Positions 7,385 to 13,723 of a stretch of DNA of 21,996 bases are shown here, one piece after another (within the stretch, counting starts at the first letter, position 1; every line of letters starts with the position of its first letter). The stretch is from positions 1 to 21,996 of the forward strand of contig CALCBC010000060.1 in NCBI GenBank assembly GCA_937898525.1. The letters run 5' to 3'. The translations under genes and the position numbers were made by a program. This stretch comes from an uncultured Sphingomonadales bacterium (GTDB lineage: Bacteria > Pseudomonadota > Alphaproteobacteria > Sphingomonadales > Sphingomonadaceae). The notes beneath the pieces were generated by a model. It saw nothing but the letters and a program-made list of their open reading frames with translations. It ran no database searches and had not been told where the DNA came from.

Positions 7385-8209
7385 TTATGAGCGCTCCGGC
7401 AATCGGGCAAGGCCGAAAGGCACGATCCTGTTGGCGGCGTCGTGGCCGATGTCGGCCGAACCAAGGAAGGGGATGCCCGAGCGGGCGCACCAGTCGCGGG
7501 CGATGTCCCGCGCGGTGGCGCCGAACGGCCGATCGTTCTCGGGCACCGCGCTCACTCGCCCGAGCCGCAGCCCGGCGATCCGGCGCAGGTGCTGGGTAAC
7601 GTGGAAGAACAGCCGGTCGACCGCGTAGAGGTGCTCGGCCACTTCCTCGACCATCACGACGTGCCCCGACAGGTCCGGGATCAGCTCGGTGCCGCACAGC
7701 ATCGCCAGCGTCATCAGGTTGAAGGCGACCGCGGGCTGGGCATCGAGCGAGGGTTCGAGGCCCGCCGCATCGCCAGCGAGCCAACCGAGCGCGCGCCGAA
7801 CCGCCTCCTCGCCGTTGTCGCGGCGCACGTCCACCGGCATCGGCCCATGCACCGGCAGCCCGACACCCTGGCGGTACAGGCCGGCAAGCAGGTAACCGTT
7901 GTCGGAGTAGCCGAGGAAGGTCTTGTCGCAGGCGCATCGGTCGAGGCGCACGAGCGCGTCGGCGGCGATCCGGTTGGCGCCGTAGCCGCCCTTGGCGAAC
8001 CACACCGCGTCGAACGCCGGGTCGTTCGCGCATTCGAGCAATGCAGCGAGGCGAGCGGCGTCTGGACCGGCGAAGTGGCCGTCCTCGACGAAGCACTGCT
8101 CGTGGAAGTGCAGCTCGATCTGCGGGAACTCCGCCGCGATCGTCAGCACGCGCTCAGCGACGTCGCGGGTGATCGGCGTCCCGGGGGCGCAGATGGCGAT
8201 GCGGCTCAT
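7385..8209 (-). CDS. LD-carboxypeptidase (peptidase family S66)
   Basis: Family S66 enzymes such as LdcA remove the terminal D-alanine from cytoplasmic murein tetrapeptides during peptidoglycan recycling; MccF relatives cleave microcin C. The 274-residue protein has the expected Ser-Glu-His set: Ser102 in FLGYSDNGY, Glu188 or 189 in GHVVMVEEV, and His256 in IGHDAANRIVPFG. KGGYGANR at 73-80 matches the usual KGGYG motif. There is no signal peptide, which fits a cytoplasmic enzyme. The ATG at 8209 begins the conserved IAICAPG strand; the ribosome site is weak. It is divergent from a Mur ligase that may load recycled peptide, which favours the recycling role over immunity. It may share a transcript with fabD. 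Confidence 0.88.
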   Translation of the reverse strand: MSRIAICAPGTPITRDVAERVLTIAAEFPQIELHFHEQCFVEDGHFAGPDAARLAALLECANDPAFDAVWFAKGGYGANRIAADALVRLDRCACDKTFLGYSDNGYLLAGLYRQGVGLPVHGPMPVDVRRDNGEEAVRRALGWLAGDAAGLEPSLDAQPAVAFNLMTLAMLCGTELIPDLSGHVVMVEEVAEHLYAVDRLFFHVTQHLRRIAGLRLGRVSAVPENDRPFGATARDIARDWCARSGIPFLGSADIGHDAANRIVPFGLARLPERS

Positions 8210-8229
8210 CCGGCCCGCTTAGCCCCCCT

Positions 8230-8255
8230 GTCATCCCGGCGAAAGCCGGGATGAC
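8230..8255. repeat. REP-like hairpin with GAAA loop, copy 1
   Basis: GTCATCCCGGC, a GAAA loop and GCCGGGATGAC form a perfect 11-base-pair hairpin. The word belongs to a common class of short intergenic palindromes in alphaproteobacteria. A diverged copy of the same length is at 8425-8450. It lies just upstream of the carboxypeptidase start. Confidence 0.8.
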
Positions 8256-8330
8256 GCGCATCTGTTGCCCGAGCGTGAGTCAAGCGGCAGCGACTCCGCC
8301 GAGCCTTGCGAGGCGACGGGTGCAACTGGG

Positions 8331-8400
8331 TTCGCGCAGAGATCGCGAAGACCGCGGAGAGACCCGCTCTTCTCTGCGTTCTCGGCGAGCTCTGCGCGAA
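8331..8400. repeat. Gene-less inverted repeat resembling the GxxExxY cassette ends
   Basis: The arm at 8331-8361 begins TTCGCGCAGAG; the arm at 8370-8400 is its inverted, diverged copy, matching at about 26 of 31 positions with eight bases between. The sequence (TTCGCGCAGAG then CGCGGAG units) resembles the cassette ends at 5967 and 6394, but no gene lies between the arms. Two REP-like hairpins flank it. The 8210-8489 gap otherwise shows no gene; it must hold the divergent promoters of the carboxypeptidase and the Mur ligase. Confidence 0.6.
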
Positions 8401-8424
8401 TTCAAGGTCTCATCGGCATTATCC

Positions 8425-8450
8425 GTCATCCCGGCATTGGCCGAGATGAC
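8425..8450. repeat. REP-like hairpin, copy 2 (diverged)
   Basis: The left arm GTCATCCCGGC is identical to copy 1. The right arm GCCGAGATGAC has one changed base, giving one mismatch in the 11-base-pair stem. The loop is ATTG rather than GAAA. Confidence 0.7.
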
Positions 8451-8489
8451 GAGGTTGTCTTGTTGCCGGCGGACGCATAGGCGAGCGGC

Positions 8490-9905
8490 ATGACCGATGC
8501 TGCCGCCGATCTGCTCGCCCATCCGTGGTTCTTCTGCGGCATTGGCGGATCGGGGATGCTGCCGCTGGCGACGATCCTCAAGGGCATGGGAGCCGAGGTT
8601 GCCGGGTCCGACCGCAGCCGCGACCAGGGGCGCACGCCGGAGAAGTTCGCCTGGCTCGAGGCGCAGGGCTTCGCCCTGTTCCCGCAGGACGGCAGCGGGA
8701 TTACCTCGGCGGACCAGATCCTCGTCGCCTCGGCGGCGATCGAGGATACGGTCCCCGAGGTCGTCCGAGCGCGCGAGCTCGGCTGCCCGCGGATGACCCG
8801 CGCCGAGCTGCTCGCCGCGCTGTTCAACGCGGCGCCGCAGGGGATCGCGGTCGGTGGCACGAGCGGCAAGTCGACCGTCACCGGGATGCTCGGGTGGATC
8901 ATGCACCAGGCGGGCCGCGACCCGACGATCATGAACGGCGCGGTGATGAAGAACTTCGTCTCGCCGGATGTGCCGTTCGCCAGCGCGCGGGTCGGCAAGG
9001 GACCGGTATTCGTCTCGGAAGTCGACGAGAGCGACGGCTCGATCGCGCTTTACCGGCCGGCAGTGGCGGTGCTGCTCAACGTCAGCCTCGACCACAAGGG
9101 GCTCGACGAGTTGCGAGTACTATTCGGCGACTTCCTCGCTGCCGCGCCGCGGGTGGCGGTCAACCTCGACGATCCCGAGAGCGCCGTACTCGCCGCTCGG
9201 GCGCGCGAGGTAGTCGGCTTCGGCATCGAGGCGACAGACGCGCGCATTTCCGTAGACGCGTGGAGCGGCAGCGCGCTCGGCATTGTCGCCACGGTGATCG
9301 ATCGCGAGAACAGCTCCTCGCACGAGCTGGCGCTCGCCATGCCCGGTCGGCACAATCTTGCCAACGCGCTCGCCGCAATCGCCGGAGCGGCCGCCGCCGG
9401 GGTTTCGGTGGCCGAGGCGGTCGCCGCGCTCGGCAGCTTCACCGGCATGTCCCGGCGCTTCGACGTGATCGGCACCAGCCCCTCGGGCGTGACGGTGATC
9501 GACGACTTCGGCCACAATCCCGAGAAATGCCGCGCGACGCTGCGGACACTCAAGGCGCACCCGGGCCGCGTGATCGCGTTCTTCCAGCCGCACGGCTATG
9601 GCCCGCTGCGGCAGATGGGGCACGAGCTGGCGCTGACATTCGCGCACGAGCTCGGGCCGGAGGATGTGACGATCCTGTGCGACCCGGTCTATTTCGGCGG
9701 CACCGTCGACCGCTCCGAAGGCAGCGAGCGGATCGTGCGGCTGATCGGGGAGGCCGGCGGCCGTGCCGAATACATCCCGGACCGCGAGGACTGCGGCCGG
9801 CGTATCGTCGAACTCGCCCGCCCGGGCGACCGCGTGGTGGTGATGGGCGCGCGGGACGACACGCTGACGGAATTCGCGAGGGACCTGCTTTCGCGGCTCG
9901 GCTGA
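8490..9905 (+). CDS. Mur ligase family protein (MurC/Mpl-like)
   Basis: This cytoplasmic ligase joins an amino acid or peptide to a UDP-MurNAc-type acceptor using ATP. The 471-residue protein has the N-terminal UDP-binding loop GIGGSGM (17-23), the P-loop GGTSGKST (122-129, Lys127), the central NVSLDHKGLDEL segment, GRHNLANALAAIA and a C-terminal domain with DDFGHNPEKC. The usual motifs are GTHGKTT and DYAHHP, so both are altered. Divergence from the LD-carboxypeptidase suggests an Mpl-like recycling role, adding tripeptide to UDP-MurNAc. MurC itself is less likely because that gene normally sits in the dcw cluster, but this is not excluded. The start at 8490 keeps the usual short lead into the first motif. 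Transcription probably ends near the 9931-9982 hairpin. Confidence 0.88.
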   Translation: MTDAAADLLAHPWFFCGIGGSGMLPLATILKGMGAEVAGSDRSRDQGRTPEKFAWLEAQGFALFPQDGSGITSADQILVASAAIEDTVPEVVRARELGCPRMTRAELLAALFNAAPQGIAVGGTSGKSTVTGMLGWIMHQAGRDPTIMNGAVMKNFVSPDVPFASARVGKGPVFVSEVDESDGSIALYRPAVAVLLNVSLDHKGLDELRVLFGDFLAAAPRVAVNLDDPESAVLAARAREVVGFGIEATDARISVDAWSGSALGIVATVIDRENSSSHELALAMPGRHNLANALAAIAGAAAAGVSVAEAVAALGSFTGMSRRFDVIGTSPSGVTVIDDFGHNPEKCRATLRTLKAHPGRVIAFFQPHGYGPLRQMGHELALTFAHELGPEDVTILCDPVYFGGTVDRSEGSERIVRLIGEAGGRAEYIPDREDCGRRIVELARPGDRVVVMGARDDTLTEFARDLLSRLG

Positions 9906-9930
9906 GCGCCCTTCACATCGATGGGGTGAG

Positions 9931-9982
9931 AAAGACAGGGACAGACCCTCTTTTTCCGAAAAGAGGGTCTGTCCCTGTCTTT
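9931..9982. terminator. Perfect 24-base-pair palindrome between converging genes
   Basis: The arms 9931-9954 and 9959-9982 are perfectly complementary around a four-base TCCG loop. The left arm starts AAAGACAGGGACAGACCC. It fills most of the gap between the Mur ligase stop and the stop of the exported-protein gene on the other strand, so it can act for both transcripts. Each strand leaves the stem with only a short T tract, so it may be a repeat element of the GGGAC/GTCCC type doing terminator duty rather than a standard terminator. Confidence 0.6.
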
Positions 9983-10758
9983 CAGTCGTCGAGCGCCGAG
10001 AAGGGGTCGTCGGGGTCGCCGAGGTCCATGATCGGGCGGCCCTGGGCGTCGGCGCCGTCGCGGTTGTTCTCCTGGCAGACGTACTCGCGCATCTCCCAGT
10101 CGGGCTGGAGCGTGTAGGACTGCACCATCACGTAGGGTTCGGTGAACAGCGCGGGGTCGATGATGGTGATCTCGTCGACCAGCCGGTCGGGCGCGACGCG
10201 GGTGATCCGTTCGCGAAAGCGCGTGGTCTCGGTCGCGTGGAGGCCGGGGAGCACGCTGACGATCGGGCTGATCCCGACCGTGTCGACCACCAGCGTGTCG
10301 CCCTCCCAGTGCCCGACCGAGTGGCCGTTGAAGAACGGGTCGGGATCTTCCGGCAGCGGCCGCCCGTCGACGTAGATCCGCCGGATCTCGCTGTAGGTTT
10401 CGATCAGGATGTTCACCCGGCCCGGCGAGTAGACGAACTCGATCGGGTACGGGAGCCGCATGATCCCGGGCATGCCGTTGGGGATGCAGTTGGCCGCCTG
10501 GGTCTGCAGGTTCTCACCCCTGGCCTTGCCGGCCTCGAATTCGTCGACGAGCGCCTGCGCTTCGGGAGTCAGTTTCGGCGGTGTGGGTGTCGTGCGCGAT
10601 GCGGCCGACACGCCCGGCGACCACACCCCGCTCCAGTCGGGCCATCGGGTCACCTCCTCGTAGGCGGTCGCGCGCGGCGTCGGCTCCTGCGCCATCGCCG
10701 GCGCGGCCGTGCCGCTGAGCAGGACGACCGCCGCAATCCCGAACACTTTCAAATGCAT
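9982..10758 (-). CDS. Exported protein of uncharacterised family
   Basis: The 258-residue product begins with a signal peptide (MHLKVFGIAAVVLLSG, likely cleaved after AMA at about residue 23), so it should be periplasmic or secreted. The mature part has WPDWSGVWSPG at 40-49, CIPNGMPGIM at 91-100 and GHSVGHWEGDTLVVDTVG at 145-162. I recognise this last motif from a widespread but unnamed family of exported proteins and know no firm function. Two cysteines (91 and 228) could form a disulfide. The ATG at 10758 has GGGAG upstream and places the signal peptide at the N-terminus; a longer frame to 10851 would bury it. It follows a DUF3237 gene by 93 bases and may share its transcript. Confidence 0.75.
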   Translation of the reverse strand: MHLKVFGIAAVVLLSGTAAPAMAQEPTPRATAYEEVTRWPDWSGVWSPGVSAASRTTPTPPKLTPEAQALVDEFEAGKARGENLQTQAANCIPNGMPGIMRLPYPIEFVYSPGRVNILIETYSEIRRIYVDGRPLPEDPDPFFNGHSVGHWEGDTLVVDTVGISPIVSVLPGLHATETTRFRERITRVAPDRLVDEITIIDPALFTEPYVMVQSYTLQPDWEMREYVCQENNRDGADAQGRPIMDLGDPDDPFSALDD

Positions 10759-10851
10759 AGCCACTCCCAGTCGGCTTTGGTTCGCGACGAAGCTGGTCCA
10801 TTCAGGGACCCGTGCAACGGCCCCAGCGCTTACCTCGCGCGGTCCGAACAC

Positions 10852-11358
10852 TTACCTGACGCGGTAGAAGCGAATCCTGACCGCCGGTCCGCTATCGGGC
10901 GGGGCCGGTTCGAGCGTGCCGATGAACGCGGTCTTCGACAGCCACTCGTACTTCCCGCGGGGCGCCTCGAATACCGGGTGAGTCCGCACCGGTGCGAAAG
11001 CCCCGCCCTCGCCCGGGCAGATCACCCCCTTGTTGACGACGTTGATGACCACGCCGTCGTCGGTCTCGAGGAAGTAGTCGGCCTCGACATCGGTGCAGCC
11101 GTCGGCCCGGCGCAGCTGCCAGTCCCAGCCGCCCGGCCGCACGGTGCCCCTGATCTCGGGGCCCTCGAAGGTTCCCCCGGTAATCGGGATGATCAGCCGC
11201 CCTCCCCGCGCGGTATCGCCGGGCGCCGTGGCCTCCCCGAGAGTGACGATCTCCTCGAAAACGAACTCGAGGCTCGGCGGCGGCGGCTCCTGCGCGGCGA
11301 GCGGGACGGCGGCGAGCGCCGGGATCAGCGCCAGGCTGCGAAAGGTCGGCACGGGCAT
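10852..11358 (-). CDS. Exported DUF3237 family protein
   Basis: This is a 168-residue protein with a short signal peptide (FRSLALIPALAAVPLAAQ, cleavage near residue 22). The rest resembles DUF3237: LEFVFEEIVTLGEATAPGDT, then GGRLIIPITGGTFEGPEIRG, then GGWDWQLRRADG, and a VINVVNKG strand. In my reading this family is a small beta barrel with no established activity. The ATG at 11358 has a GGGAGAGA ribosome site. It is the first gene of a probable two-gene unit with the exported protein downstream, and is divergent from the ribosomal protein operon. The family call is fairly sure; the function is unknown. Confidence 0.78.
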   Translation of the reverse strand: MPVPTFRSLALIPALAAVPLAAQEPPPPSLEFVFEEIVTLGEATAPGDTARGGRLIIPITGGTFEGPEIRGTVRPGGWDWQLRRADGCTDVEADYFLETDDGVVINVVNKGVICPGEGGAFAPVRTHPVFEAPRGKYEWLSKTAFIGTLEPAPPDSGPAVRIRFYRVR

Positions 11359-11477
11359 CGGTAGTCTCTCCCTCCTCCTCGAACGGCCAGACTAGCGGTA
11401 TCCACCGGGCTGGCAACGGTGTCGAACCGCTGGCATCCACGCGGCGTCTCCGGCCGCGACTGCGCTCTCGTGGCGGG

Positions 11478-11503
11478 TTGCATTCCGGCGCGAAAGCTGT
11501 ATG
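11478..11503 (+). promoter_or_regulatory. Candidate promoter of the rpsF operon
   Basis: TTGCATT (11478-11484) is followed after 11 bases by GCTGTATG (11496-11503). This approximates the Caulobacter housekeeping pattern TTGACGS, 10-14 bases, GCTANAWC, with mismatches in both halves. A start shortly after would leave a leader of about 115 bases before rpsF. Apart from this and the leader hairpin at 11539-11572, I see nothing definite in the 11359-11627 gap. Confidence 0.35.
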
Positions 11504-11538
11504 TGCGCCGCTTCCCGCGGTCCCGAGCTCGTCGAACG

Positions 11539-11572
11539 GCCCGCCGGAAATCCCGAAGAAAGCCGGAGGGGC
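11539..11572 (+). promoter_or_regulatory. Possible structured leader of rpsF
   Basis: GCCC (11539-11542) and CCGG (11544-11547) can pair with GGGC (11569-11572) and CCGG (11563-11566), giving a bulged hairpin about 55 bases before the rpsF start. The S6:S18 complex is known to bind a leader structure with an exposed CCG in many bacteria. Whether this hairpin is that site is only a guess from position and the CCG content. Confidence 0.25.
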
Positions 11573-11627
11573 CCCGCCAGTCGGGCGGATCAGCCAGCGA
11601 TCGGCAGGAAGTGAAAGGAACGCGCGC

Positions 11628-11993
11628 ATGCCGCTTTACGAGCATGTCTTTCTGGCGCGCCAGGATTTGAGCCAGGCTCAGGTCGATGCGCTCGCCGCCG
11701 CCGCCACGGAAATCGTGGAACAGAATGGCGGCAAGGTCAGCAAGACCGAGACCTGGGGCCTGAAGAGCCTCGCCTACAAGATCGACCGCAACCGCAAGGC
11801 GCACTTCGTGCTGCTGAACATCGAGTGCCCGGGCAGCGTGGTGGCCGAGCTCGAACGGCAGAACCGCATCAACGAGGACGTGATCCGCTGGCTCACGGTC
11901 GCCGTCGACAAGCACGAGGAAGGTCCGTCGGCGCAGATGCGCAAGAACGAGCGTGACCGCAAGCGGCGCAGCGAGCGCGAGGAGCGATTCTGA
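11628..11993 (+). CDS. rpsF: 30S ribosomal protein S6
   Basis: S6 sits on the platform of the small ribosomal subunit, paired with S18. The 121-residue product has the standard start MPLYEHVFLARQDLS, the segment KTETWGLKSLAYKI and a charged C-terminal tail (RKNERDRKRRSEREERF) typical of alphaproteobacterial S6. The ATG at 11628 has AAAGGAA upstream; an in-frame extension to 11478 is non-coding. Its stop overlaps the start of rpsR by one base, which suggests coupled translation. Confidence 0.97.
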   Translation: MPLYEHVFLARQDLSQAQVDALAAAATEIVEQNGGKVSKTETWGLKSLAYKIDRNRKAHFVLLNIECPGSVVAELERQNRINEDVIRWLTVAVDKHEEGPSAQMRKNERDRKRRSEREERF

Positions 11994-12217
11994 TGGCCCG
12001 TCCGTTTTTCCGCCGCCGCAAGTCCTGCCCGTTCTCGACCAAGGACGCTCCGGTCATCGACTACAAGGACGTGCGCCTGCTGCAGGGCTTCATGTCCGAG
12101 CGCGGCAAGATCGTCCCGAGCCGCATCACCGCCGTTTCGGCCAAGAAGCAGCGTGAGCTGGCCAAGGCGATCAAGCGCGCCCGCCACCTGGGCCTGCTGC
12201 CCTACATCGTGAAGTAA
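11993..12217 (+). CDS. rpsR: 30S ribosomal protein S18
   Basis: S18 binds S6 on the 30S platform. The 74-residue protein is full length, with RRRKSCPF near the N-terminus, DYKDVRLLQGFMSERGKI in the middle and RARHLGLLPYIVK at the end, all classic S18 features. The ATG overlaps the rpsF stop (TGATG). It is followed by rplI after 13 bases, the common bacterial rpsF-rpsR-rplI order. Confidence 0.98.
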   Translation: MARPFFRRRKSCPFSTKDAPVIDYKDVRLLQGFMSERGKIVPSRITAVSAKKQRELAKAIKRARHLGLLPYIVK

Positions 12218-12230
12218 GGGAGCGCTCGTC

Positions 12231-12845
12231 ATGGAAATCATCCTGCTCGAACGCATCGAGAAGCTCGGCACGATCGGCGACGTCGTCACCGTCAAGGACG
12301 GCTACGCCCGGAACTTCCTGCTGCCGAACAAGAAGGCGCTCCGTGCCAACGAGGCCAACCGCAAGATCTTCGAGGCCAACCGCGAGCGGCTCGAGGCCGA
12401 GAACGCGGCACGCCGCGCCGAGGCCGAGAAGGCCGGCGAGAAGGTCGACGGCACCGAGCTGGTGCTGATCCGCGCCTCGTCGAACTCGGGCCAGCTCTAC
12501 GGCTCGGTCAACGTGCGCGACATCGCCGAGGCGCTGAAGGCTCAGGGCCACGACATCAACAAGTCGCAGATCGTGCTCGAGCGGCCGATCAAGACCATCG
12601 GCGTGTTCGACGTCCGCGTCGCGCTTCACCCCGAGGTCCACGTGACCGTCAAGGCCAACGTCGCCCGTTCGGACGACGAGGCCGAGCTGCAGCGCCAGGG
12701 CGTCGACGTGATCGGCCAGATGGCCGAGGAAGAGCGCGCCGAGAGCGAAGGCTTCACCGAGGCGTTCGATCCGAACGCCGAGCCCGGCGAACTGCCGCCG
12801 GCCGAGGAAGCTCCCGCCGAGGGCGAGGAAGCCTCGGAAGGCTGA
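12231..12845 (+). CDS. rplI: 50S ribosomal protein L9 with acidic C-terminal tail
   Basis: L9 is an elongated protein at the base of the L1 stalk that contacts neighbouring ribosomes. The first 50 residues hold the N-domain signature (GTIGDVVTVKDGYARNFLLP), then a long charged helix (about 41-75) and the C-domain (YGSVNVRDIAEAL; GVFDVRVALHPEV). The protein is 204 residues, against about 150 in E. coli. The extra length is an acidic Glu/Pro/Ala-rich tail (about 165-204), as I recall is often seen in Sphingomonadales. GGGAG lies eight bases before the ATG. It ends the operon ahead of a clear terminator. Confidence 0.97.
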   Translation: MEIILLERIEKLGTIGDVVTVKDGYARNFLLPNKKALRANEANRKIFEANRERLEAENAARRAEAEKAGEKVDGTELVLIRASSNSGQLYGSVNVRDIAEALKAQGHDINKSQIVLERPIKTIGVFDVRVALHPEVHVTVKANVARSDDEAELQRQGVDVIGQMAEEERAESEGFTEAFDPNAEPGELPPAEEAPAEGEEASEG

Positions 12846-12868
12846 GCTCGGGGTCATACGAATACCGG

Positions 12869-12905
12869 GAGGGCGCGGTCCGCGAGGATCGCGCCCTCTT
12901 TCGTT
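12869..12905 (+). terminator. Rho-independent terminator after rplI
   Basis: GAGGGCGCG (12869-12877) and CGCGCCCTC (12890-12898) form a nine-base-pair GC-rich stem with a 12-base loop, followed by TTTCGTTT. It lies 23 bases past the rplI stop and closes the ribosomal protein operon before otsB. Confidence 0.85.
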
Positions 12906-12967
12906 TCGGGACTCGAAAATCGGCCCGAAGGGTTCACATTGCGCTCTCGGCAGGCCAAGGGCAGGGT

Positions 12968-13723
12968 ATGGCCGAAGCGACGTCCCCCTCGCCCGCCAAT
13001 CCTCCGCCCGACCTGCTCGAAGACGCAGCGCTGTTCCTCGACTTCGACGGCACGCTGGTCGAGTTGGCCCCCACGCCCGAGGCGGTTCGCGTCGACGAAC
13101 GCCTGACGAGCCTGCTGTCGAGGCTGTCGCACCGGCTTGACGGCCGGCTGGCGATCGTCAGCGGCCGGTCGGTCGAAATGCTCCGCGGGTTTCTCCCGCC
13201 GGCGCTGGCCCTGGTGGGAAGCCACGGGATGGAGTTCGGCTCGCCCGACGGAACCGTTGACCTCCCGATGCGGCCCGCGGCCCTTGCCGCGGTAGTCGAG
13301 CGAATGGCCAGGCTGGCGGAGCGACATCCGGGCGTGATCGTGGAAGACAAGCCGCTCGGCGCCGCCCTCCACTATCGGCAACTCCCGGAAGCGGAGGCCG
13401 CCTGCCTCGAGCTCGCCGCCGCGCTCGCCGAGGAGCACGGCCTGCACCTCCAGCCGGGCAAGCTGATGGTCGAGGTGCGCGCCCCGGGTGGAGACAAGGG
13501 GACGGCGATCGAGCGCCTGATGCGGGAACCCGACATGAAGGGTGCGCGTCCGGTATTCATGGGTGACGACCTGACCGACGAACCCGGCTTCAGGGCCGCG
13601 GCCGGGCTCGGGGGCAGCGGGATTCTCGTCGGTCCGGAGCGCGAGACCGCGGCATCCTTTCGCCTGGACGGCGTGCCGGCAGCGCTCGCCTGGCTCGAAA
13701 GCTTCGTGGCCAGCAGCGCATGA
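12968..13723 (+). CDS. otsB: Trehalose-6-phosphate phosphatase
   Basis: OtsB removes phosphate from trehalose-6-phosphate to release trehalose, a compatible solute and stress protectant. The 251-residue protein is a HAD-superfamily phosphatase. DFDGTL is at 25-30 with nucleophile Asp25 and acid/base Asp27; SGR at 65-67, Lys177 in GGDKG and the metal-binding GDDLTDE at 199-205 complete the site. The length fits OtsB, and VGSHGMEF matches the family. It is first in a three-gene unit with the GH15 and otsA genes and overlaps the GH15 gene by four bases (ATGA). The ribosome site is weak (GGCAGGG). Confidence 0.94.
   Translation: MAEATSPSPANPPPDLLEDAALFLDFDGTLVELAPTPEAVRVDERLTSLLSRLSHRLDGRLAIVSGRSVEMLRGFLPPALALVGSHGMEFGSPDGTVDLPMRPAALAAVVERMARLAERHPGVIVEDKPLGAALHYRQLPEAEAACLELAAALAEEHGLHLQPGKLMVEVRAPGGDKGTAIERLMREPDMKGARPVFMGDDLTDEPGFRAAAGLGGSGILVGPERETAASFRLDGVPAALAWLESFVASSA

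Noticed and set aside
7359..8096. N-terminal extension of fabD to 557 codons
   Set aside because: The added residues are an out-of-frame reading of the carboxypeptidase; the ribosome site and family start are at 7358-7361.
10237..11364. A 375-codon plus-strand frame opposite the two exported-protein genes
   Set aside because: It lies wholly antisense to genes with signal peptides, ribosome sites and family motifs; its own product shows only biased composition.
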